Assembly: GCA_023405565.1 (NCBI GenBank)
Contig: JAEXXW010000054.1
Location: forward strand, 1 to 6,260
DNA length: 6,260 nt
Source of the DNA: Pseudomonadota bacterium
Lineage (GTDB): Bacteria > Pseudomonadota > Alphaproteobacteria > Rhizobiales > Xanthobacteraceae
Direction: 5' to 3'
Below are positions 1 through 5,368 of the stretch, piece by piece (positions within the stretch are counted from its first letter, which is position 1; every line of letters starts with the position of its first letter). The notes under the pieces were generated by a model that had not been told where the DNA came from, did not search any database, and saw only the letters and a program-made list of their open reading frames with translations. The translations under genes and the position numbers were made by a program.

Positions 1-1
1 C

Positions 2-697
2 GGCATCACCGCGACGCCCAGTCTCGGCGTGAAGGGCAGCGTCGATCCCGCGCGCGATTTCGAGGCCGTGTCGCTGCTCGCGCTCACCACCGATACGCTG
101 CTGGTCCGCGCGGATTCCGAGATCAAGACGCTGGCCGATTTCGTGCGCGTTGCCAAACAACGCGCCGCCGAAGGCAAGCCGCTCACCATCGGTTCGCCCG
201 GCGCCGGAACCTCCAGTCATCTGACTGGCGCGCTCTATGGCTTGCGCGCGGGAATCGAGTGGACGCACGTTCCCTACAAGGGCGGTCCGCCCTCGATCAC
301 CGACCTCCTCGCCGGCCATATCGATGCCTTGTGGATTCTGGCGGCGCCCGTCGTTCCGCATGTGAAAAGCGGCAAGCTGCGCGCGCTGGCGGTCGCAAGC
401 GAAGCCCGCAATGCGGCGCTTCCGGACGTCCCGACGATCGCCGAAAGCGGCCTGCCCGCCTTTGGCGTCGTCAATTGGCTGGGTGTGCTCGCGCCGGCCG
501 GAACGCCGAAACCGATCGTCGAGAAGCTGCACAAGGAGCTCAGCCGCCTTGTCCTTGATCCCGCCCTGCGCGCCAAGCTCCTCGAACAGGGCTTCGTACC
601 AGATGGGCGTGACTCGGCCGCGCTGTCTCGCCAGATCAAACACAATGTTGAGCTCTGGGCCGATACCATCCAGAAAGCTAACATCCGAACCAACTGA
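2..697 (+). CDS. Bug/TctC-family tripartite tricarboxylate transporter substrate-binding protein, 5' truncated by the window edge
   Basis: The frame is open from base 2 to a TGA at 695-697, giving 231 visible residues. Family members are about 320 residues with a signal peptide, so roughly 90 N-terminal residues lie outside the window. The GTG at 29 is internal, because the preceding in-frame residues (GITATPSLG) read as normal family sequence. Family hallmarks seen are the D-P-x-x-D-F-E-x-V-S-L-L segment, the glycine-rich IGSPGAGTSSHL ligand loop, VPYKGG followed by a DLLAGHID segment, SGKLRALAVAS, the LPDVPTIAESG motif and the LAPAGTPKPIVEKL segment. These proteins are periplasmic receptors for small carboxylates or related compounds; some serve a TctAB transporter and many are orphans. 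No tctA/tctB is visible here and the ligand cannot be predicted. The family assignment is firm. Confidence 0.93.
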   Translation, partial: GITATPSLGVKGSVDPARDFEAVSLLALTTDTLLVRADSEIKTLADFVRVAKQRAAEGKPLTIGSPGAGTSSHLTGALYGLRAGIEWTHVPYKGGPPSITDLLAGHIDALWILAAPVVPHVKSGKLRALAVASEARNAALPDVPTIAESGLPAFGVVNWLGVLAPAGTPKPIVEKLHKELSRLVLDPALRAKLLEQGFVPDGRDSAALSRQIKHNVELWADTIQKANIRTN

Positions 698-726
698 CAT
701 CGCTCGTACAAACGAAAGCACCGTCC

Positions 727-1038
727 ATGATCGCTGAAATCGTCACATTCTCGCATCCGGAAGGTTTGACGCGCGAGGAGATCGTGGCCGGTGCCCTATC
801 GGTCGTTCCGCACTGGCAGGCCGATCCAGACCTGATCCGCAAGCATTTCCTGGTGAGCGACGACAATCGCCAGGGCGCCGGAATTTATATCTGGCCATCG
901 CGCGAAGCGGCGCAGAAGGCACATTCCGCCGCATGGATCGCCCGCAAGGAGGCGGAAACCGGTTCGAAAGTGACAATCACCTATTACGATCTTTTTCTCG
1001 TCGTCGACAATCAGGCCGGCACAGTCACGCAACCATAA
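727..1038 (+). CDS. Small YdhR-like (putative monooxygenase-type) dimeric alpha/beta-barrel protein
   Basis: This 103-residue protein starts at an ATG 29 bases after the Bug gene and is probably co-transcribed with it. No strong ribosome binding site is seen; GAAAGCA lies upstream. Its pattern is that of a ferredoxin-like alpha/beta-barrel monomer: a first strand MIAEIVTFSHP, a helix at about residues 14-24 (TREEIVAGALS), a W-Q-x-D-P-D-L-I-x-K-x-F segment, a strand GAGIYIWPS, a helix SREAAQKAHSAAWIA, then a strand ending TYYDLFLVVDN. This order and the length of about 100 residues resemble YdhR-type putative monooxygenases and related stress-responsive barrel proteins. No substrate can be named. 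Enzymatic function in this family is largely unproven, so the fold is better supported than the reaction. Confidence 0.8.
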   Translation: MIAEIVTFSHPEGLTREEIVAGALSVVPHWQADPDLIRKHFLVSDDNRQGAGIYIWPSREAAQKAHSAAWIARKEAETGSKVTITYYDLFLVVDNQAGTVTQP

Positions 1039-1071
1039 ACCGGCGCCACTGTTGACAGTCTATTTGCCGGT
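1039..1071. terminator. Possible bidirectional terminator hairpin between convergent genes
   Basis: ACCGGC at 1039-1044 can pair with GCCGGT at 1066-1071, and ACTG at 1048-1051 can pair with CAGT at 1056-1059 around a TTGA loop. The element spans the 21-base gap between two convergent stop codons and runs slightly into the kinase end. There is no clear T-tract after it, only TATTT inside, so an intrinsic terminator is possible but not established. Confidence 0.3.
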
Positions 1072-2010
1072 CTCCGCCGTGCCGGCCCTGTAGGGAAGCG
1101 AGATCACGCAAACGAGCCCGGTCGACGGAAAGTCGGCAACGACGCTGCCGCCAAGGTTTTTCATGCAACCGACGACGAGGCGCGTCCCGAAGCCGCGTTG
1201 TTCCGGGGGCGCGATCTCCGGGCCGTCGCGTTCCGCCCAGGTGATGGTGAGATTGCCGCCGCCCGCGCGCCAGGAAATATCGACCCGGCCTTCTTCGCGC
1301 GACAATGCTCCATGCTTGATCGCATTGGTCACGAGTTCATGAAAAACCAGCGACAGATTGCGGGCGGGATCCGCCGGAAGCGTGATATCGACGCCATCGA
1401 GGCTAGCCCGGAAAGGGCCGAAAGGCTCGAACTTCGAACGGATCAGCGTGCGGAGATCCGGCTGCAGATCGGCGGCGTGACTGATGATGTCATTGGTCGA
1501 TGATATCGCGCGGATGCGGCCGATGATGGTCTGCGCCGCGTCCAGATCATCCGGCAATGTTTGCACGACGATTGCCTCCACCACTGAGCGCGTATTCTTG
1601 CCGCGATGTTCCAGTTCACGCAGCATCAGGTTTTTTTGACGCTCCTGTTTCCGATAGCGATGCAGCAATTGCCGATAAGCCACCGACACCACGATCATAA
1701 TGATGCTGGAGAGCGCGAAAAATGCAGCGTTGAGAGCCTCGATCTTTCCGCGGTCAGGCAGGAACAGAGTTGCGGCCAGAATGATCGACAACAGCGTGGC
1801 GACGATTGCGGCCGGGGCTCCCGCAAGCAATGCGACAATCATCACCGCAGGGAAATACGCCGCATACGGCACGACATCGGGGTGGAGCCATCCCAGTGCA
1901 TAACGCACACAGGTGGCCACCGCGATGCAGCCGACCGCGAATGCGAACGCGCCTGTCGAATACGGCGCGAAGGCACGATCGGTTATGCGACGCCACCACT
2001 CGGCCAGCAT
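1060..2010 (-). CDS. Membrane-bound HWE-family sensor histidine kinase with DUF4118-type N-terminal domain
   Basis: The protein has 316 residues. The start is supported by GGAGG at 2023-2019, eight bases before the ATG. Residues about 20-42, 50-84 and 93-112 are hydrophobic membrane segments, and the PYAAYFPAVMIVALLAGAPAAI stretch is characteristic of the DUF4118 (KdpD-like) membrane region. A short linker leads to the phosphoacceptor box LRELEHRGKN with His135. The ATP-binding domain shows FHELVTNAIKHGALS (N-box Asn229 with His224), TWAERDGP (W258-x-E260) and GFGTRLV. The N-box histidine together with the W-x-E motif defines the HWE family. There is no PAS, GAF or receiver domain, and no response regulator in the window, so it is an orphan kinase. 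HWE kinases in alphaproteobacteria often feed the PhyR general stress response; that link is only a possibility here. The glycine in HRGKN, where HRVKN is usual, is a small oddity. Confidence 0.93.
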   Translation of the reverse strand: MLAEWWRRITDRAFAPYSTGAFAFAVGCIAVATCVRYALGWLHPDVVPYAAYFPAVMIVALLAGAPAAIVATLLSIILAATLFLPDRGKIEALNAAFFALSSIIMIVVSVAYRQLLHRYRKQERQKNLMLRELEHRGKNTRSVVEAIVVQTLPDDLDAAQTIIGRIRAISSTNDIISHAADLQPDLRTLIRSKFEPFGPFRASLDGVDITLPADPARNLSLVFHELVTNAIKHGALSREEGRVDISWRAGGGNLTITWAERDGPEIAPPEQRGFGTRLVVGCMKNLGGSVVADFPSTGLVCVISLPYRAGTAETGK

Positions 2011-2049
2011 CTGACGGTCCTCCGGCAGATATTATCCGCCGTTATCGGA

Positions 2050-2062
2050 CATTCACATTATA
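2050..2062 (-). promoter_or_regulatory. Possible sigma70-type -10 element for the histidine kinase gene
   Basis: A perfect TATAAT lies on the minus strand at 2062-2057, about 40 bases upstream of the kinase start codon, with a likely start site near 2050. No good TTGACA-like element is found 16-18 bases further upstream. It sits in a 141-base gap after the hydrolase gene, a region richer in A+T than its surroundings. Such a gap suggests the kinase has its own promoter. Confidence 0.35.
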
Positions 2063-2151
2063 GAAAGACGCATCTTGCCGAAACACAGCGGTATCACTGC
2101 ACAATTTACATCAAATCGCACAGATAGAGCGACAAACCGTTGTGAACGAAA

Positions 2152-3144
2152 TCAGGCCGGGATCAGCTTCATCTGCTGCAACGCGACGTGGCCGAGGGGA
2201 TGGTACGGATTGGCAATCGTCTCGATCACCTCGAAATGGTTATAGCCATCGCAGCGCATGAGCTGTGCCGGCTTGCCGGCCTTGTTGACGGCATCGACAA
2301 AGTCGCGGCTCTGGCGCTGGAATTCCGGCGTCTCCAGCGAACCGTAAGCGATCACCACCGGCGCATTCAGCTTGTCGATGTGACGCTGTGCACTGAACGC
2401 GTTTTCGGCCTCATCGGATATGGTGACATAGGACGAACGCGATGACAGCCGCACCGGCTTGAGGTCATACATGCCGGAGACCAGCACCGCGCCTTTGATC
2501 GTATCCTTCGGCAGACCGAAATCCTTCTCCCAGTCCGTCACCATCACGACGCCCCCGAGATGTCCGCCGGACGAATGGCCGGACAGATAGATGCGGCTGG
2601 CGTCGCCGCCGAAGCTCGCGGCATTCCTGTAGGTCCAGGCCACCGCCTTGCGGCATTGCTCCACCATGGGAGCAAGATCACCTTTCGTCTCGACCACATT
2701 GGTGAAGTCGACCGAGATGTAATGCGCGCCGGCATTGACGAATGTTTCGGCCGGAAAGCCATAGAAGCTCGCCTGCTCGCCGCGCCAGGCACCACCATGC
2801 AGGAAAACCTGGATCGGCGCGTTCGGCTGCCTCGTGGGATAAAGATCCATCCCCTCGACCGGTGACGCGCCATAGGAGAGCCGCTTCGGCGCGCCGAGAC
2901 GGGCCCGGGTCACATCGCTGTTGCTGCGATAGCGGCCGACCACCTGTTGGACATTCGGCGCATATTTCGCCTGGTTGTAGGCATCGTCGAGCTGGGCCTG
3001 ATCCATCTCCAGCCACACGATGGGGCCCTTGGCTGGCGCGGCCTGCTGGCCGGATGCTGGGATCGACGAAGCGGCGAGAATGCTGGCAGTTCCGGTCATG
3101 ATTGTACGGCGGCTCAATGCAAAGGGACGTGACGGGCGCAACAT
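2152..3144 (-). CDS. Tat-exported alpha/beta hydrolase (esterase, kynurenine-formamidase-like)
   Basis: The frame is open to a TTG eight codons further upstream, but the ATG at 3144 is preferred. GAGAG lies six bases before it, and it puts a twin-arginine signal (LSRRTIMTG, residues 10-18, then a hydrophobic stretch to about 30) at the N-terminus of a 330-residue protein. The mature part is an alpha/beta hydrolase with the oxyanion motif HGGAW (116-120) and the nucleophile elbow GHSSGGH (189-195, Ser191). The acid is probably Glu271 in GSLETPEF, and the catalytic His is 303 in YNHFEV. The HGG plus GHSSG layout matches the arylformamidase/carboxylesterase-like branch (hormone-sensitive-lipase type). 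Cytosolic kynurenine formamidases act in tryptophan breakdown, but export by Tat makes that role unlikely here, so the substrate is unknown. No pathway partner is adjacent. Confidence 0.9.
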   Translation of the reverse strand: MLRPSRPFALSRRTIMTGTASILAASSIPASGQQAAPAKGPIVWLEMDQAQLDDAYNQAKYAPNVQQVVGRYRSNSDVTRARLGAPKRLSYGASPVEGMDLYPTRQPNAPIQVFLHGGAWRGEQASFYGFPAETFVNAGAHYISVDFTNVVETKGDLAPMVEQCRKAVAWTYRNAASFGGDASRIYLSGHSSGGHLGGVVMVTDWEKDFGLPKDTIKGAVLVSGMYDLKPVRLSSRSSYVTISDEAENAFSAQRHIDKLNAPVVIAYGSLETPEFQRQSRDFVDAVNKAGKPAQLMRCDGYNHFEVIETIANPYHPLGHVALQQMKLIPA

Positions 3145-3384
3145 GACGATCTCTCGGCTTTCATTCAAGCAAAGTCGCCGGTCCGGGGACCGCGAATGCT
3201 CCCATAGAATCGCTCGGATGCAAAGAATTCGACGCGACGTCCCCGGTTCAGGCGAAGAGAGAACGGCCGAGGATCATCTTCCAATTGTTAGGCGGGCGCC
3301 TCTCAGCTAGAGGTTTGCCGGAGGCGGCAACGGACTCCTCCGTGGATCGGTCCCATACCGGCGCACGAGGATCAGGAACACAGC
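3145..3384. other. Intergenic stretch without a supported gene
   Basis: These 240 bases separate the divergent hydrolase gene and a small plus-strand gene. Open frames crossing it on both strands have low-complexity, Arg-rich translations typical of shadow frames in GC-rich DNA. It presumably holds the promoters of both flanking genes, but no convincing -35/-10 pair was found. A short CCTCT/AGAGG inverted repeat (3299-3303 and 3309-3313) is too weak to call. Confidence 0.5.
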
Positions 3385-3537
3385 GTGCACGAACCGATCA
3401 AACGACTTCCCAAACTGTCCAGCGCATCGAAGGCCGGCGACATCAAGCCGCTCCTCGGGATTTTCGTTATCGCCATCATCGGCGCGGCGACAACAGCCGG
3501 CCTTCTCCGGCTCCTGCCCTACCTGTTGCAGCGGTAA
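3385..3537 (+). CDS. Unrecognised 50-residue membrane protein
   Basis: The frame starts at GTG 3385 with AGGA seven bases upstream and ends at TAA 3535-3537. The N-terminal half is basic and polar (HEPIKRLPKLSSASKAGDIK). Residues about 23-46 form one hydrophobic segment (LLGIFVIAIIGAATTAGL, then LRLLPYLLQR) with a Gly/Ala-rich middle and arginines at 42 and 50. This is the composition of a real single-pass small inner-membrane protein rather than of a random GC-rich frame. The positive N-terminal region suggests an N-in orientation. It ends 33 bases from the end of the convergent anti-sigma gene. I do not recognise a family and assign no function. Confidence 0.55.
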   Translation: MHEPIKRLPKLSSASKAGDIKPLLGIFVIAIIGAATTAGLLRLLPYLLQR

Positions 3538-3570
3538 GGGCGCTCTCGGCCCGCAATCCATTTCAGCCAC

Positions 3571-4209
3571 TTACCAGCGCAACAAACGTGCACCGGCCAG
3601 CGCGCCAATACCAGTCGATATGGCAATGGCGAGGGTGAACCACGCCGCCACGAAAATCGGTGAATCATCCGGACAATGCGAAATGTACAGCGTCGCTGAC
3701 AGCGCCCCCGAAAGGAGCCCGGCCATCGCACCAGCCAGGACCGGCCGCGTCGGCGCGCCATAGCGCAGGCCGAACAGCAAGGCCGCCAGCATCGGCATCG
3801 CCAGCAACACCATATTGATCACACAGACATACCAATGCACGCCAGCGAGACGGACTAGCCATTCCGCACGCGGAACACTCATCAGTTCCACCGCCAGCGC
3901 CGCGACCATGATCGCCGGCACAGCCGCCGCAACCAGCAGCATCCGGCCGAGCGGCGTACCAGGCTTTGCGAGCCTCGTGACCAGGACGCCGGCCGCGCCG
4001 ACCAGCAGCCCCATTTCGACCGGTTTCAGCATGAACCGGACCGAATGCATCGCCGAGAGCAAGTCTGGCCGCAGACCAATCAGCCACAGAAAGAAAACGG
4101 CGGACACGACAAAGCCGCCGGCAGCCGCGAGCGACAAGACAAGGCCTGGCGCGGAACCTGCCGGCTCCCGGTCGGCGGCCAATGCACGAATGAGATCGTC
4201 GGTCTTCAT
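3571..4209 (-). CDS. nrsF: NrsF-type (DUF1109) membrane anti-sigma factor
   Basis: The 212-residue protein starts at ATG 4209, because MKTDDLIRALAAD is the usual N-terminus of this family. A longer open frame reaching back into the sigma gene is not needed. Six hydrophobic segments follow the short cytosolic N-terminus, at about residues 23-45, 63-79, 88-110, 124-146, 157-176 and 185-208. The N-terminal region and cytosolic loops are expected to hold the sigma factor at the inner membrane. The KPVEMG segment (62-67) and the two cysteines Cys129 (HWYVCVIN) and Cys179 (ISHCPDD) fit NrsF of Caulobacter, where, as I recall, two conserved cysteines are needed for signal response. The gene begins 10 bases after the sigma stop codon, so the two are co-transcribed and probably translationally coupled. 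The assignment as the cognate anti-sigma is well supported; the inducing signal is inferred to be metal or oxidant stress. Confidence 0.92.
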   Translation of the reverse strand: MKTDDLIRALAADREPAGSAPGLVLSLAAAGGFVVSAVFFLWLIGLRPDLLSAMHSVRFMLKPVEMGLLVGAAGVLVTRLAKPGTPLGRMLLVAAAVPAIMVAALAVELMSVPRAEWLVRLAGVHWYVCVINMVLLAMPMLAALLFGLRYGAPTRPVLAGAMAGLLSGALSATLYISHCPDDSPIFVAAWFTLAIAISTGIGALAGARLLRW

Positions 4210-4219
4210 GTGTGGCAAC

Positions 4220-4768
4220 TCATGAATCCTGGTCATGGCGTTTCGCCAGGGCACCCAATCCGCGATGCAGCGCAACACGCACGGCGCCCTCGCTCATGTT
4301 CAGTTTGCGCGCGGTATCACCGATCGAAATGCCATCGATGGCGATCGAACGCACGACATTGCGCTGCCCTTCCGGCAAGGCGTCCAGCGAACGCGTGACA
4401 TCTCGCTCGCTCGCGGTTTCCTGTGCAGGCTCGGCGGGTATGATCTCCACAAAGTCCTCGATCGGCAATTCGATACGCGCGCCGCGCCGGCGCATGGAAT
4501 CGATGATCTTGTAGCGGGCGATGCCGGCGATCCACGGACCGATCGGCCGCGTCTCATCCCATGTATGGCGCTTGAGATGCACGGCAATCAGAATGTCCTG
4601 CACCACATCCTCCGTCTCGGCCGGATTGGCGCCGGTGCGATACATGCCGCGGCGCACGAGCGGACGCAAAGCCTGAGCCATCTCGCGTAAACACCGGTCA
4701 TAGGCCGCACTATCGCCGGCCCTGGCCGCACGCATCAGGTCGGCCCATTCATTGTCGCGGCCTTTCAA
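4220..4768 (-). CDS. sigF: ECF RNA polymerase sigma factor, SigF type
   Basis: The protein has 182 residues if it starts at TTG 4768. That codon follows a purine-rich GAGGGTGAG (4783-4775), and a SigF-type promoter ends only about 20 bases upstream, so the open frame continuing to an ATG at 4891 cannot be the translated form from that promoter. Region 2 covers about residues 11-95: [13 protein letters not shown], the core-binding [12 protein letters not shown] (53-64) and the -10 recognition helix [19 protein letters not shown] (77-95). Region 4 is at about 127-177, with the helix-turn-helix [24 protein letters not shown]. The DUF1109 neighbour identifies the group as SigF/NrsF. It likely drives its own operon and the divergent bufferin operon. 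An alternative start at ATG 4735 would remove part of region 2 and lacks a good ribosome binding site. Confidence 0.93.
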   Translation of the reverse strand: MKGRDNEWADLMRAARAGDSAAYDRCLREMAQALRPLVRRGMYRTGANPAETEDVVQDILIAVHLKRHTWDETRPIGPWIAGIARYKIIDSMRRRGARIELPIEDFVEIIPAEPAQETASERDVTRSLDALPEGQRNVVRSIAIDGISIGDTARKLNMSEGAVRVALHRGLGALAKRHDQDS

Positions 4769-4789
4769 GCAGCACTCACCCTCTTCGTA

Positions 4790-4815
4790 TTCGTGGCTGT
4801 CCGACGCGTTGTTAC
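4790..4815 (-). promoter_or_regulatory. SigF-type ECF promoter for the sigF-nrsF operon
   Basis: On the minus strand GTAACA (4815-4810) and CGAA (4793-4790) are separated by exactly 16 bases. This matches the SigF consensus I recall from Caulobacter (GTAACC-N16-CGAA). Transcription would begin near 4784, leaving a leader of only about 15 bases that is mostly ribosome binding site before the TTG start. It implies autoregulation. Confidence 0.75.
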
Positions 4816-4875
4816 ACGCGATCTGAAAATTTTCTTTCGCCGACGCAACCCATGCAAACACAAGACCGTGACCGC

Positions 4876-4901
4876 GTAACACACGCCACACCCATTGCGA
4901 A
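4876..4901 (+). promoter_or_regulatory. SigF-type ECF promoter for the bufABC operon
   Basis: GTAACA (4876-4881) and CGAA (4898-4901) are separated by exactly 16 bases, identical in hexamer and spacing to the divergent sigF promoter. The start site would be near 4908, giving a leader of about 100 bases before bufA. Within this window these are the only two GTAAC sites that have CGAA at this distance. Confidence 0.78.
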
Positions 4902-4912
4902 GCTCATCGTAA

Positions 4913-4981
4913 GGCCGGGACATCCGGCCCGCGTTACATCTCGAGCGGACGTTTCCGAATCCGAACCGAAGAGATGTGCGC
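4913..4981 (+). other. Structured 5' leader of bufA
   Basis: Two consecutive hairpins occupy the predicted leader. GGCCGG (4913-4918) pairs with CCGGCC (4924-4929) around a five-base loop, almost at the expected 5' end. ACATCTC (4936-4942) pairs with GAGATGT (4971-4977), extended by GCG (4931-4933) with CGC (4979-4981) across a small bulge. A minor inner hairpin is formed by CGGA (4946-4949) and TCCG (4954-4957). The ribosome binding site (4994-5000) stays outside. A stabilising role is plausible; no known riboswitch is recognised. Confidence 0.45.
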
Positions 4982-5007
4982 CTGATTTACCTTCTGGAGG
5001 ATATCGG

Positions 5008-5298
5008 ATGACCACCAAGCTGACCGCCGCTGCTCTTGCAGGCTCTTTCGCCGCCGCACTCGCCATCGCCGCTTCGCCCGCTTTTGCGGAGCCGGTCGCC
5101 CCTCAGCCGGGCAAGGACAAATGCTATGGCATCTCGCTCGCCGGCAAGAACGACTGCGCTGCCGGCGCCGGCACAACCTGCGCCGGGACGTCGAAGGTCG
5201 ATTATCAGGGCAATGCCTGGAAATATGTCGAAAAGGGCACCTGCGTCTCGATGAAGACGCCGAAGGGCATGGGCTCGCTCACACCCATCAAGAGCTGA
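5008..5298 (+). CDS. bufA: DUF2282 bufferin precursor peptide (copper-binding RiPP)
   Basis: The ATG at 5008 has an excellent ribosome binding site (CTGGAGG at 4994-5000, seven bases away). The open frame runs further upstream, but that extension includes the promoter. The 96-residue precursor has a Sec signal peptide (residues 1-27, basic start, Ala-rich core, AFA before Glu28). The mature part of about 69 residues carries four cysteines, Cys39, Cys50, Cys58 and Cys79, in the DUF2282 pattern [34 protein letters not shown] and KGTC. In described bufferins the MNIO enzyme and its partner convert core cysteines to thiooxazole rings and the exported peptide complexes copper in the periplasm. The signal peptide doubles as the RiPP leader. 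The C-terminal tail after Cys79 is Lys-rich with two Met. It is first in an operon with bufB and bufC and probably controlled by SigF. Which cysteines are modified here is inferred only. Confidence 0.93.
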   Translation: MTTKLTAAALAGSFAAALAIAASPAFAEPVAPQPGKDKCYGISLAGKNDCAAGAGTTCAGTSKVDYQGNAWKYVEKGTCVSMKTPKGMGSLTPIKS

Positions 5299-5311
5299 CC
5301 ATTCGTCGCTT

Positions 5312-5339
5312 TATCCCTCTCCCGTTCGGGAGAGGGATA
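5312..5339 (+). repeat. Strong palindromic hairpin between bufA and bufB
   Basis: TATCCCTCTCCC (5312-5323) pairs perfectly with 5328-5339 around a GTTC loop, a 12-bp stem. No T-tract follows, so it is not a classic intrinsic terminator. CCCTCTCCC-type inverted repeats are frequent in intergenic DNA of Bradyrhizobium-like genomes. Its place just after the precursor gene suggests 3'-end protection or partial termination, giving more bufA than bufB message. Confidence 0.7.
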
Positions 5340-5368
5340 GGGCTCATGCACGTGTCTGGAGCCACAGC

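Noticed and set aside
1606..2127. Plus-strand open frame of 173 codons opposite the histidine kinase
   Set aside because: The translation is His/Arg/Gln-rich with no domain pattern and mirrors kinase codons on the other strand.
2011..2151. EcfG-type (GGAAC-N16/17-GTT) general stress promoter ahead of the kinase
   Set aside because: I looked because HWE kinases often belong to that response, but no GGAAC box is present on the relevant strand.
3531..3556. Terminator between the small membrane gene and nrsF
   Set aside because: Only a 4-bp GGGC/GCCC stem is present, with no T-tract.
3285..3638. Plus-strand open frame of 117 codons over the small membrane-protein gene
   Set aside because: Its translation is Arg/Ser/Thr-rich without any recognisable pattern, and it overlaps both the better-supported 50-residue gene and the end of nrsF.
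4932..4937. A third GTAAC box on the minus strand
   Set aside because: No CGAA occurs at 16 bases downstream on that strand, and it lies in the bufA leader.
4852..5007. Upstream extension of the bufA reading frame (in-frame ATG at 4852)
   Set aside because: It would include the SigF-type promoter and the leader hairpins, and it would place the signal peptide internally. ATG 5008 has a near-perfect ribosome binding site and a proper signal peptide.
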